DNA of 64,000 nt from Neckera pumila (lineage: Eukaryota; Streptophyta; Bryopsida; Hypnales; Neckeraceae): NCBI GenBank assembly GCA_963969595.1, contig OZ018418.1, positions 9,863,001 through 9,927,000 of the forward strand, given 5' to 3'. Each line of letters opens with the position of its first letter. Position 1 is the stretch's first letter. Below are positions 21,969-33,659 of the stretch, one piece after another. A program made the position numbers and the translations under genes. The notes below the pieces were generated by a model, which saw only the letters and a list, made by a program, of their open reading frames with translations, made no database searches and was not told the origin of the DNA.

Positions 21969-23210
21969 TCACAGGGAAGAACCTGGAGGAATCTCAGTCA
22001 CAGGCCCCTGTGACTGCTCGGCCTCTAATCCACGTTCGGCGACATCCAGCGGGACGGGGTTGGTGCTGGTGTCCGTGGCAACATCCTCCACATCCTCCTC
22101 ATCCTGCACGGCCACATCTTCCACATTCTGCGCTGCAACATCCACCACTTCCTCCACACCTTGCGCGAGGACGACCTCAGGTAGCTGATCTCTGCCAATC
22201 TTTGGGGCAGCGCAATCTTACTTTTTGACCTGCAGAACTGGATCCTTGTCCTGTGATCCCTCGGTCGCAGCTCGTAGAGCATCTCTAGACGCCGGGGCAG
22301 CATCATCAACTGCTGCATCCTGCCGAGCTGTATCCACCTCCATATTGTCGGGACTCCGGTCGGATTTGACCTAGTTTGGATTAGAACTTGGGGACGTCTG
22401 GGTCAGCAAGTTCTGGGATGTCGACGGCATCCCAGTGAGGCTCTCCGACCCTGTGCGAGCTTGCTTGGCACTATCGACCAACCCCTGGGGATGATTGGCA
22501 ATCGCTAGTTGAGGAGTTCCTACAGCCAGATCCAAGGACATCAACGATCTCGCATTGAACATTGTGTTCACGGCTGTCGCTGCCACCTTCAATACAATTT
22601 CAGGAATACTCTGCATGATCTCCTTGATCATGTTCTTGTTCTCCCGACGCGCTTGCTTGTTTTCCTTCCTTTGCGCCTCACGGTCCTCCTTACGAGCCCT
22701 ACCTTCATTTTCATTGTTTTTCTGTATGAAGTCCATTACCCACTCCTGCAAAAATGGAGTAGCCGGTGCTGGTAAGTCGGGCTTCCTCTTTGGTGGCACA
22801 CGCGGACACGATTCAGGAGTGATATTATGTCTAGCAGACGAGCTGGATGATCCCCCCATGTCACTACTCTCAGGTACATGCGTCGACCCGCCAACTGCTC
22901 CCGGTGTGAACTCCAACACATCATCAGTGGCCGCACCAATGTTCAGAGGAACAAAACTCTCAAACCCCCCAGGAATCTCGATGCAATTGTCATTGGCTAG
23001 TTCCTTCCCCCTCCCGGATACAGACGGCCCCTTAGCCTCTAAGGTGGACACATCTTTCCCTTTACTTCCGTCATCTTTGTGCTCTTCCACAAAGTACGCC
23101 GACTTAAGGAAATCATCCTTGTCCATACTCTCCGACTCCAAGCACAAGTTTAAGAAGTCTTCCTTCTTCTTGCTCTCGCCAACAAAGAAGTGGTCCAGCG
23201 ACAGCATCTG
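21969..23210 (-). pseudogene. gene A, coiled-coil and acidic linker region
   Basis: After acceptor-like CTTGTCATGCAG a frame starts MLSLDHFFVGESKKKEDF and stays in register to about 21,969 with only two internal stops (a TAG near 22,371 and a TAA near 22,226, both fitting lost-C glutamine codons). The first part is acidic. Residues around the middle (NENEGRARKEDREAQRKENK and following) form a charged helix or coiled coil. The end repeats VEDVA/EEDVEDVA-type acidic units. It may continue directly from the methyltransferase-like exon: the 130-base gap at 23,211-23,345 holds two palindromes and behaves like the palindrome-bearing intron at 24.83-24.94 kb. No enzymatic motif is seen. Confidence 0.5.
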
Positions 23211-23342
23211 CATGACAAGCCCAAAGAGCAATTAGGAAAGCATGATCAACTCGAACCGAGTTAAAGAAGAATACATGGCCGCTAGAGATCCAGAGGACGT
23301 GCGAATAGGGAATCAACTTGACCCAAGTTAAAGAAGAGTGAT

Positions 23343-26300
23343 TCAGACTTCTAAACTATCAGCGTCCAAAACTGAAGTCAAACTCATCCACGCTGTAGAT
23401 ATCATCTTTCCTCTCGCAAAATAGGAGACCACTACGTCTCTCGGCGACACGAACAGTTGCAGGACGCTCAAATAGAACTCCATGCGGAGCTCCGTGTCAT
23501 GTATCCAATATCCCACCTCCACATTCTGCCGCTTTGTATTGTAATGCGATTTTGGTGCCACAGCGAATGTTTTTGGAATCTGGTGAGTCTTTACGGCTGC
23601 CTTGTTTTTCACCAGAAACAACAGTTGGACCGGATCTTTCGCTTTGGAGCTCCTCTTGGGGACGTCCCCAATGCACTCGAATGCGGATGGCAGATAATCC
23701 GCGTAGCTGATTGAGTACGACTTGCTGAAATCAGATGTCCTGATGAAACTCCGCAGGTTGACTTCAACATCCTTCTCACCAGCAATCCAAAGCCAGACCT
23801 CCGGGTCCGTGAGCTCCACCTCAACATCCTTCTCACCAGCAATCCAAAGCCAGACCTCCGGGTCCGTGAGCTCCACCTCAACATCCTCCTTCAGGACACT
23901 CATAAAATTATCACAGTACGAAGCATTGGCGCCCTTGTTTATAACTCCCAAGATATTCTTGAAGTTGATGACCGCCAACTTTACCCTTGATTGTGCAAAC
24001 TCATCCCATATAGCTACGTCCCACTCTTTGAGCTCGTCGTCGTCCATGTCATAGGGCCTGAAGAACGCCTTAGCTTCAAGCTTCACAAATTTGCCCTTGC
24101 TTGCCAAGAAGACCGTGAAGAACTCCTTGGCTGTAACTGACAATTCCTCCACTGTCTTCTTCTTATTCAAAGGCATCTTCACCTGCGAGAAGAAGTGTTC
24201 CCCTGGACCTATGAGCAACGTGTTCTTTGTGGCCTTATTCACACTGTAATCCCGCTTGAAGGCCTTCCATGCCTTCTTCCTCGGATTTCCCTCGTTGTTA
24301 AAGAGCTTCAGGTTCGGATCTAGGTAATGCAGCTGTATCTTTACAGCAGCCTTCCTCTTTACCTTCTCAAGTCAGTCTTTTGTGGAGTAGCAGTCAGGAA
24401 GGACAAACTTTGGTGCCCTCATGACAACTTTTGGGTGTTCTGCAGTCCGCTAAGGAGACTGGTGAAGGATATGCAAGGCGAGCCTCCTCAGATCATCTTT
24501 TGTGTAGTTCCCAATCCACTTGAAGAACTCACGAGTCATCACGCCATTCTTTGCCGAGTCCCAGCCTTTGCAATATCTGAACTTCATGAGCAAATCTAGA
24601 TCGATAAGCTCTCCCTGAGCCTGGCTAGAGATGACCTCCGCCCATAGGTCGTAGACATCCTGCTGGGCTATAATTAGCTTGATTTCATTGTGGATGTCTA
24701 GCTCCCTCTGGTTCCTCTTGCTCAAATACCCCTAATTCTTTTTAATGTCAATTATGGCGAACCTCAGCTTGATTGCGTTCTTGAATTCCTGCACATCCAG
24801 ATCCAGCATACACGTCCTGTCAGCGAGGGGTCTTAACTCAAGACAAGTTAAAGTATGGAAAGAACTGACCTTAATGGAATTATGAGTTAACTCAAGACGA
24901 GTTAAAGCTAGCGGACTTACTGCAAAGAGCCTCTGGTTGTTGCCGTTAGCCTTTGACTTCTTTGCCAGTGTTACGGCCTTCCCCAACACTATGGGCTCTC
25001 TTGGAGGCGGTGGAGATTCCATACTTGTCCAGACAAGCCTGGATGCCAGGATGTTCGTGGACCAGGTTGGCATGAAGTTGTCGAAATGGTTCACCCGATT
25101 GTAATAGGCCAACACTTTCCTGATTAGGCTATTGTCTTTGTGCCACACAACAAAGCACTCCCATTTCAGAAACTTAGCCTTCTTATTGTCGGGCACCTTA
25201 TTCATTTTCTGCATTCTCTTCAACACCTTTATGCAGTGCTGACCATTTACCATCCAGAACTTCCCGGCCTCAACTTCCTCAAACTTTTCAGGCTTCGCCG
25301 TGACAAGCTGCGGATATGCACAGAGCGTCATCTTCTTGTCAGGGTCAGGCATGTTGATGAGGTAATTCAGTGTCTTCTGAACACCTTGTTCTTCCAAAAC
25401 TCGGATGTTGAGTGTTTGTGGTGGCATCTCCAGTTGATCAATTGAAATCTCATACTTGTGCCCAATCTTAGGTATATACAGCTCTATGCATGCCGACCAG
25501 TACTCTGCAAAGTGTTTGCATGCTTCCTTGTAATTGATCTCCTTCACGATTCCGTCGAGGTCTTGCGGGATGTCTACAAGCTCTGAGGCCATGCTACTCT
25601 CGGGCACCAAGAGGTTCTTCGCAGTGGTCTTCTTTCCCTTCCCTTTCGATGCAGGTGGTGGGGTCTTTGATGGTTCCCCTCTGCCGAAGCGATCCGTCTG
25701 CTTCATGCAAGTGTGGCTCCTACCAGTCTTCGGGGTCACTACAACAAGGGATCCTTGGCTTCCTCCCTGACTGCTGTAATCTCTAGTCAAGGACATAGGT
25801 TACATCCTCTGGGACTTGTTCTTCAACTCCATCTTCATGTGGTCAAACCCCTTGATCAGGCCATTTATTCTTGAAGCTAGAGTAACAAATGTCAAAGGGC
25901 TCCCATCTTTTGCTTTCCACCTCTTCTCCTTCATATGCTGCTCAATCTCCTTCTGCAACCCCTGGTAGCTCGTCCCTTCCAGTGTCTTGTAGTAATTGAC
26001 ACATTGAATATGACCTGCCTGCTGTTTACCACGTCCGAGAAGATGTACTCCTCAGTCTGATTTGGATCCTACGTCCTGCAGTAGACAAATATTAACCCAT
26101 TTGGCCCTGTGGTGACCTCTCTTACAACCTTCGTAAGTGTGATTGGCAGGTTGTCCTCGACCTTTTTGTACTTCGTCCTGAAGGACAGGTTCGAGTTCAT
26201 TGGAACAAGAGCGAGTGTCTAGTGGTCGACTTCTTCAAGTTCCTTCCACTCCCAACATTCCCAAGCATGTTGGTCTCGCCGTACTTGTCTCTGTTATCCT

Positions 26301-26355
26301 CTGGAATCTCAAAGCGCTTCAGGTAAACCTCTAGTCCCTTGGTCTGCGCCTCCAT
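23343..26355 (-). pseudogene. gene A, ParB-like plus DNA-methyltransferase-like protein (decayed)
   Basis: Reading starts at ATG 26,355 (MEAQTKGLEVYLKRFEIPED) and can be followed to 23,343 with a few frameshifts and stops. ParB-like part: KYEISIDQLEMPPQTLN, a helix, then FWMVNGQHCIKVLKRM near 25,230-25,280, which fits the ParB/Srx-type pattern hhhDGxHRhxAh. Methyltransferase-like part (24,240-23,343): VKLAVINFKNIL in the place of motif IV, then YCDNFMSVLKED, then FYLSVLQLFVSPRDVVVSYF and ARGK in the place of motifs X-I, an order typical of beta-class N6A/N4C DNA methyltransferases. The key residues DPPY and FxGxG are not intact. Stops include TAG at 24,732 and 24,450 and a TGA between. A 57-bp in-frame duplication lies at about 23,772-23,885, and a short intron holding two palindromes at about 24,825-24,920. 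Assignment by motif order only. Confidence 0.5.
23772..23885 (-). repeat. 57-bp in-frame tandem duplication inside gene A
   Basis: The codons for DVEVELTDPEVWLWIAGEK are present twice in a row, with identical DNA over the two units. Because 57 is a multiple of three the frame is kept. Perfect identity means the duplication is younger than most of the stops around it, or is an assembly artefact. Confidence 0.9.
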
Positions 26356-26399
26356 TTTTGCAAGTCCAGGACAAGAGCACATGTTAACTCGAACCAAGT

Positions 26400-27060
26400 T
26401 AAAACCAAGAGATCACCGTTGACATCGCTTTATTGTCCGAATTATCGTTCTTGATGAATCCTGTTATACGGAGCGCTTATTTATGACGCCGTTCGTTATC
26501 CTAATGAAGACCGTTTATCCCAGATCATCGGGAGTTCTCTAACTTGGTGAACACGTCACGGTTTTGACGTCCTTTGTTCACTTTTCACGATTCAATCCTA
26601 AGGGCTGTTTAACTCGATGCGAGTTAAACCTTCTTAATCCATTGTGGATGTTCGTGTATTTGTATGCCTTTTGTGTTTTTGGTTAATATTAAGCATTCGT
26701 GTCACTTGTCGAATAAGCTTTACCTGCTATACCTTCTTGATTGTAGGGTCTGGGAAGTGTTTTTTAACTCGAGCCGAGTTAAAGCTGTTGGTTCTCTCCG
26801 CAACTTCGATGTGTTTTCTATGTTCGTAAGTCTTCGGTGTTGTTGTGTTGCTCCCGTGTGAGTTAAAACTTCTAGTATTTGAAGCTTCTTATCTTGTCTT
26901 GAGTTAAATTTCTGTGGATCGCTACCTTAATTATGTCATCTATCGAGTTAAACTTCCGTCAAGTTAAATACGTGTCGGCTGAACATACATTTTTTGGGTT
27001 TTTACAGATGTTCCTACATTTAACTCGACGGAAATTTAACTTGTACGTAGCAATGAACAT
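26400..27060. promoter_or_regulatory. upstream region of gene A with palindromes
   Basis: No coding frame. This is the 5-prime flank of the minus-strand gene A and carries four or five of the palindromes described in the family entry. It probably contains the promoter, but no clear TATA box or start site can be fixed. Confidence 0.35.
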
Positions 27061-27385
27061 AGAAAACTGCAAAAACTAAATACCAGGACTGGAAATCAAT
27101 TCAACATATACCTAACGCAAGCAACAAATGCAAATCCTAGTGACAAGACTAATGCAGTCAACAAAAACTCATGAAACCAAAAACAAAATGCAAGAATTCA
27201 ACTACAAAACCTGAACCAAAACCATAAGACTGTTGAATCCAATTGAGGCGCCCAGACCTCAAAAATCCAATTTTGAAAAAACCATTTCCACAACTAGGTC
27301 GCCCAGCTAAATCAGAATTCTAAGCTGCAACAGAAACCAGTGCACCACAATGCAAGTACATGGGAACCTTACGGAAGCAGCACGT

Positions 27386-27500
27386 CTACAAGCACAAGCA
27401 CAAGCAATTACATTCAGTGCAGCACGTCCACAAGCACAAGCAATTACATTCAATGCAGCATGTCCACAAGCACAAGCAATTACATTCAGTGCACAAAGTC
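27386..27500. repeat. 36-42-bp tandem repeat, three units
   Basis: AGCACGTCCACAAGCACAAG followed by CAATTACATTCAGTGC occurs three times in a row. The first unit has an extra ACAAGC. The short Cys- or Thr/Ser-rich ORFs here arise from the repeat. Confidence 0.85.
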
Positions 27501-27624
27501 GCCTCTACGATTGCACATTGCACAAAATGAAAGCAATTAAGAAGTCGTCCAGCATGTACCATCCAAGCTCCACCGAGAAACCAAGTCCGTAAAGCTCCAC
27601 CCAAACCCCCAGTTGCCTACACAA

Positions 27625-27775
27625 TTACGCACGCCCAGGTCTCCCAGCAAGAGCTCCACGCCTCCACGAGGAGGCATTACAGATAGCACGTCCAAGTTGC
27701 CCAGCAAGAGCTCCATGCCTTGACAACACACCATGAAGCGCGCCCAAGTCACCCAGCAAGAGGTTGATAAAGACG
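27625..27775. repeat. about 60-bp degenerate repeat, three units
   Basis: GCCCAGGTCTCCCAGCAAGA, GTTGCCCAGCAAGAGCTCCA and CAAGTCACCCAGCAAGAGGT lie about 55-62 bases apart. Minus-strand ORFs of 91-113 codons across 27.5-27.9 kb reflect this repeat and are not supported as genes. Confidence 0.6.
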
Positions 27776-27984
27776 CCGCACAACTCCGGAATCCCCAAAA
27801 TTGAGGAAGCCCCCGAATCGAGTCCGCGCAGGTTGCAGCAAAAATGAAGGAACCTCTGACGCAAAAGCACAAAATCATGGAAGAAAATGAAGTCGCACAA
27901 GAGTTGCCAGAAATGGCGGATCAGGGCCAGGGTTTCCAGACAACACCTCCAAACCCTGCACCGCGCCGCCCATTGTGAACCCTA

Positions 27985-28075
27985 AACCGTGGCCCTTTGA
28001 CCGTGGCCCTTTGACCGTGACCGTGACCGTGACCGTGGCCATGGCCCTTTGACCGTGGCCCATTCACCGTGGCCT
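27985..28075. repeat. CCGTGGCCCTTTGA / ACCGTG simple repeat
   Basis: CCGTGGCCCTTTGA units and a run of GACCGT hexamers follow one another. A short microsatellite-like tract. Confidence 0.85.
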
Positions 28076-28084
28076 TATGTCACT

Positions 28085-28390
28085 TTAACACCTAAAGTTC
28101 CATGACTATGTTTTCACCAAGAACGCTCAAAAAGTGTCATTTTTAGTACAAACACTGAATTTTTGAAAAAAAACTTACAATTACATGTGTCAGCAAAATT
28201 CACTAAGACCATGTTTTTGGCCCTGCAAACAAAAGGGCAGTAGCACTTCACAAACTCACTTATCGATGAAAAAATGTCCCAAATGATGGTGCTTGTTTGG
28301 ATTTTTTTTCCTAGATAAGTTGGCTACATGCCCAAAAATTTTCACTTCATTTGGAATTGTACAATACATAGGAAAAAAATAGAAAGTACA
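28085..28390. repeat. direct repeat, copy 2 (partner 5,720-6,095)
   Basis: Same orientation as the copy at 5,720. No coding capacity. Confidence 0.7.
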
Positions 28391-28589
28391 TAGCAGTAAA
28401 TAAGGAATCAAAATACTAAATTGTCAAGAATTTAATTATGGCATTGAACAATTCTAATCCTACGGTTGCTATGGTGTAATAAATAATCTACATCCTTTGA
28501 TTTTATTTTTTTCAACAAATATTGAAAAATGAATAAGATGAAAGACTTTAAAATTGAATTTAGAGTAGAGAATCTAGAACTGCCCACAA

Positions 28590-29300
28590 ACTAAAAACCT
28601 TCATGTCTTTTGACTCATAGATCAAAATGGATGGATTCAAAGCTTTTTACGTACATATAACTCTAGAAAACCAATTTAAAATTTTTGTTTTCAAAAAAAG
28701 TGAATTCTTTTTATTTGCTCGGACTTCCTAGTTAGAAAAAATAGTAATATATTAGGCCATAACTTTTGACTCACATTTCCAAATGTCATGAAATGAGTGC
28801 ATCTAAAATTACTCCTTGCGTGGACCTTCTATTAAAATTTTAGCCTATAATATGGAAATCTCTAGTCACACGTACGTGCCCAAAATTTCTATACAACTCC
28901 AAAACACATATTGACCCTCTAGGGGTTAAATGTATCCTTATGACCATGCCATTTTAACCCCAAAAGCACCGGAGCGGCATGCATTTTGTGGTTATATAGA
29001 AATTTTGGGAACATATACGTACATGTGACTATAGATCATTTACATTTTATGCTGAAATTTTAATAGAAGGTCCACGTAAGGAGTAATTTTAGATGCACTT
29101 ATTTCATGACATTTGGAAATGTGAGTCAAAAGTTATGGCCTAATATGTGGGTTTTTTTGGTAACTAGGCAGATAGAGGAAATGAAAAAACATACCTTTTT
29201 TCAGAAATAAAACTTTGAAATTTGTTTTCCAGAGTTATATATATGTAAAAAACTTTGAACAATTCCATTCTGATCAATGCGTCAAAAGTTATGAAGGTTT
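28590..29300. mobile_element. 0.7-kb foldback (inverted repeat arms of about 310 bp)
   Basis: AGGCCATAACTTTTGACTCA at 28,754 is matched inverted by TGAGTCAAAAGTTATGGCCT at about 29,121. AAATTACTCCTTGCGTGGAC pairs with GTCCACGTAAGGAGTAATTT. Outer parts near 28,600-28,690 and 29,195-29,300 also pair. The centre, about 28,905-28,985, is unpaired. It is probably a foldback or MITE-type element without coding sequence. Confidence 0.75.
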
Positions 29301-29399
29301 AGGAATGGTTTTACCAAAGACGTTTGGAAATTGACGCTTAGAACTTGCCAATTTAGACAAATAATCTTCGCAACATTCTGGAACATTTGTGCAATTGCT

Positions 29400-32300
29400 C
29401 ATTTTTGAAAAATATTGCACAAAATGTAGGTCTCGAACAAAAGTTTGACCTCAATCGAGTACTTTTAGTTATCTTTAAGTAGTGTATGCACACTGGATGA
29501 TTTTCATGGAGAGTAGCCCATCCTTAATTATAAGCTTAAGTTATTCAATCTTTTATGTGAGAGAAGTCCAATAATTATAGAGCATCTCGTTTTGTGGAAC
29601 AAATCTGAAGAGTTCATATAGGGATTTTTATGTACCGTTTAAAAAAGTTTTGCCAATTTTCCTTCAAGAAAACCTGTAATTTAATTATATGCTAAAATTA
29701 AAATTGTGCCATTCCTGAAGACAATATTACAATTTCTTTTCTTACACTTCATATATATACAAATTTCTAAAATTTGAAAGTCAATGTAAGGAAATGAAAG
29801 TATAAAATGAAACTGGAAAAAAGGTTTTAGGATTTAGGGTCTTTCTGACAACTAAAAGACAGCTGCAATAATTGTACGGTAAGTTGAATAGGAACTTTGT
29901 GCCATCTTTGAAGTGTTTGAGTTCTAGGTCAGCAATTATGAAGACTATTGACCACAACTATAAAGCAAAGAGAAATATAATTGTGCAAATCTACAATTAA
30001 TCATATGGAAAGAAAAGCTATAAATTTATTTTTTGAATAATTAAATTGAAATACCATGTATCATATAATTGAAGAAACTTATTTTGTGCTTCCAACAATA
30101 TATCAATTTGAGTTTCAATAATTTATTAAAAGCAGTGACCGAAACTTCTAGCAGGTTGGACTTCACTTTATAATTTGTAGACATAATTCGAATATGCTAA
30201 GAATGTTTCTTAGTACTAATAACGGTTGGATTAAAATTAGAATTTTTGGACAGAATTTGAATTTCCTAAAAAGGTTTAGATGTGCTAAATCGATAGCATT
30301 GTTAAACCAGCTTGCTACGAAGCTGGCATCATTAAAGACATTGATTGTAATGACAAACAATGGTAGACCAAGAAACACATGTAAAAAATTCATTCCATAG
30401 AAAATGTTCATGAAAATCACAACTGCATTTAATTTGGGGCACTTTCATTCCTTTTTTGAAATGCCAAGCATTGAAGAGCATAAACCATTTGGATTTTTTT
30501 TTTTAAACACAGTCTACACAAATGCTTATCAAGTACCATGTAAATGGACTCCAAAATCTGGAGTGGATCACTATATGTATTCTCTATACCCCTGTGTGAT
30601 GAAGGGTATAGAATATACATACAGTGATCCACTAAAGATTCTTTAGAAGACTATTTACCGCTCTAGCAATTACAAAAGGGATCCTATTATAAAATTGGAC
30701 CCTGTACTTTAATGACAACCAATATCAGAAGCCATAGAATTTGAATTTAAAGGGCTTAATGAAACAAAATCCTAAACCCTAAAACTTGTTTAAAGATTAC
30801 AGTATTCAATTCCAAAATTATTATACACAGAAATACATATTGAATAAGGTACATGATTATTTTTATTGAATCTGTTTGCTTAATTAGATAATAATTTTTG
30901 TATTTTAAAGCAACCAGGTAGTATTCCATATGATAAACTACAAAAAATTTTAATTTTTAGAACATATCCAATATATTAATATATGCATGGTCCTTTATAT
31001 GTGGAAATGTCAAAGTAACACTCATAATAATGAAGCTTTTTAAAATTTTTATTTCTGCTAGACTCTAAATTCAATTCTCTACTAAAAAGATTTTGAAGCT
31101 CGAAACTTTGTAGTGCAGAAATTTAAAGTTAAAAATTATCAAAGTCAAGAAATGTAGTCCCTGCAATGTGCTGGAAAACTTGTTTTATTCACTTTAAATG
31201 CAGATACCTTGCAATCTGTGCGGTCAAAAATTTTGAAAGTTTTTTAACACACTCTCATACTAGTTAGGTGTAACATTCTACGGCTACATGTGAAAATTTC
31301 AAATTTTTTCAAGTTTTTTCAAGTTTTTTTTCTTTTTCCTATAGAAATGGCAGTTTTGACAAAAAAAGGGCAGGCAGAAAAAGGACCTGGGTCCTTCAGG
31401 GGCTAAAATAGAAAGGTGAAAAATAAATTTGAACATAATTGAAGTCAAAACTTGTCAGAATGGAATGAGTTTCGCATTATGATCATAGATTTCAGAATTA
31501 TCAATCATTTAGAACTTGTTGGACCGTAGTGTTCTTACTGTACACTTATGTGCATTTTTGAAATCATTCACATGTAGTATAAGTAAGTGTGCTTAACACA
31601 AAATAGATGGCAATCACTCCATCTGTCTCAAAATAAAATTGGTGTTTTGTTTGTATTTTACAAAGGAAACATTGGTTTTCTTTTTAAACAAAGGGAGCAT
31701 TCAATTTTTTAAGATCATTTTGTTCTGTATTACTTTCAAAAGTTAAAGAATGCATAGTATCTGATGATTGAATTTTTCTTATTACATAGGATGTGTTACA
31801 GTTACTTCTACAGTCAGGGGTATTTGCTATGCAAAAAAAACAAAATTTTGTTGATTGTCTTGTTCCTCATCATCTTCACAAACTTATCACATACGAATAA
31901 ATTTAATTACTTCTGTCTTCCGAACCCAATAAAAATAGGTAAGAAAGGACTATAGATATGTGAGATTTCTAATTTTTAAATTCAAATTTTAGGTTTTCTT
32001 TTATAAAATTAGGTCCTCTACAAGTTAAAATATAGAGCATTTTGTTTTTTAACACCCATGGCTTTTCATGATTTTTGAAGAGTCTTCATGACTTGTACAT
32101 AAAATTTATGACATTGACTTCAAGTGTCATTTAAATTTAGATCGTGGGATATTCATTCACTGTAGATCGAATAATTATGTTAAATACATAATTGGAGTGT
32201 TGAGGATAATTCTCATGTCTGTCTGAATTCAGTGAATTTGTCAATAGGTTTAGGAATTGACTCAGCCGATCTTTGATTGAGAACTTCCCACTTGTAAGCA

Positions 32301-33624
32301 CTGCTGCATGCGTATTAGGTGATTTCCAATGAGCCAATTTTTGGGAACATATGTAAATTTAGCAACTTATATGGCAGTACCTATGAATGATTTCAACCTT
32401 GGCACTGCACAATAATATTTTGCATTACAAAGAAGCTTTGGCTCTGAAGCTTGACATCAATTCCATCGTGGACATTCAAATTATTCTACTTGTGAATGTG
32501 CAAAATCTTATGTAGCACCACGCGCCTTTGTGGAGAAAAATTAGCTCTATTGCAAGGCTTAGCTTGTGGTTTTTTTATTTGTGAGTGTAGTTGTCCATAC
32601 GTACGTTGATTGATTTCAGGTGTGACAATGCAACATTCAATGACCCATTCTTCACCCTAGTTCAAAATTCCAAGAGCCTTGTATAGAAAACAATTATTGT
32701 TTCTCATAAATCATTCAAGTGATTGCAAGCAAGGATTTTTAGCCAAGAATATGTACAATTGATACTTTTGTTCATCAGAACTAAGAATGAAATTGGTACC
32801 TTCCAAGGCGTGAAGTGCCTGGACGGTGACTAAAACTAAGAAGCTTGAACTATCAATCTTCCAAGGTGCAGCAACAGCAAGCTCATCAGTGGAGACGCAA
32901 CGCAAACTCAGTTACGTGCGCCTAATTCAATTTTTGTTTTTATTTTTACGTAAGCCATTGTTCAGCACCCACCATCTTTGCAATGTCCGGTTAATTTCAA
33001 CCTACACAACAATCCTTGAACATTCTTTACTTAGTTAAAAGATGGTTAATTTTGGGGAGTAACTGATTAAGCTTAATGTGGATTCATATGAATCACAAAG
33101 AGATTAATAGTGAGGACGGTAGAACAATCGAAGAACTAAGAATGTTTTGGGTGAGCTTTAGTTTCAAGAAATAGGGTTCCAAGCATTAACTTACACGACC
33201 CTTGAACCATGAGTATTGCATTTATGAACTATGATCAAATCCTTAATAGAATGTTGTTTGGACAAGTTCAATGCATATGTATTGTGCTGTTTTTTCCTAC
33301 TTCTTTGTGCAGCTCTAACCTAGAGTGCTCCAAGATGCAAGCTTCAGTAGCTAACTGATCATTCTTGCTTTGGCACATAAATGTCAGTAAACATTTCTAA
33401 AAGTTGTTCAGTCCTACTTTGACATCCTAACTTGCAACAGAGAAAAGATTAATAAGAAAGGGGAAACAACGATTGTCTAGTATGGCTCTTGGGATTCTTG
33501 CAACATTAAAAATGGCTAAGTTGTGTCAGGCAAATATATCCTAGCTTGTAAGCTGCAATAAGTTTGGTGAATCACCTGTAGGCACAAGCATCTCCATCGT
33601 GAGGCAAAAAATGAAGCCAATTAT
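29400..33624. repeat. right arm of the inverted duplication, first part
   Basis: Inverted counterpart of about 11.6-17.9 kb (anchors listed at the left arm). It includes remnants of a plus-strand spliced gene, for example MTKTKKLELSIFQGAATASS (32,826 on) ending at donor TAC|GTGCGC, and an exon running into the CACTA element at 33,624. Elsewhere it is AT-rich with no intact gene. Confidence 0.7.
33560..33624 (+). pseudogene. 5-prime half of an exon split by the CACTA element
   Basis: Reads FGESPVGTSISIVRQKMKPI up to the transposon edge. The other half starts at 48,707 with WPSMKQEVTNMN. When the element and one TAT copy are left out, the codons join as CCA ATT ATG TGG CCT without a frame change. 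The encoded protein family is not recognised; it belongs to the repeat that forms the inverted duplication. Confidence 0.6.
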
Positions 33625-33655
33625 CACTAGAAGAAACCTGTGTTTTTGGTCACGT
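33625..33655 (+). repeat. left terminal inverted repeat of the CACTA element
   Basis: CACTAGAAGAAACCTGTG and following bases. It is the partner of the repeat at 48,673-48,703, with a few mismatches beyond the first nine bases. Confidence 0.9.
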
Positions 33656-33659
33656 TTTC

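Larger units (their letters stand above)
21925..27045. promoter_or_regulatory. family of about ten TTAACTCG-n-CGAGTTAA palindromes
   Basis: Near-palindromes of the form (T)TAACTCG(A)nnCGAGTTAA occur at about 21,930, 23,248, 23,310, 24,831, 24,890, 26,382, 26,609, 26,764, 26,943 and 27,017. The 21,930, 23,310 and 24.8-kb copies use CTCAA/TTGAG or ACTTG variants. All lie outside the long reading frames: in presumed introns of gene A (two per intron at 23.2-23.3 and 24.8-24.9 kb) and in its upstream region. Such regularity suggests a protein-binding or mobile-element feature. The role is unknown. Confidence 0.7.

Noticed and set aside
22555..23235. 226-codon plus-strand ORF
   Set aside because: It lies opposite the charged coiled-coil frame of gene A, and its Ser/Phe/Leu-rich product is what the antisense of a Lys/Glu/Arg-rich frame gives.
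27340..27600. CRISPR-like array from the spaced repeats
   Set aside because: The units are contiguous tandem repeats without unique spacers, in eukaryotic DNA.
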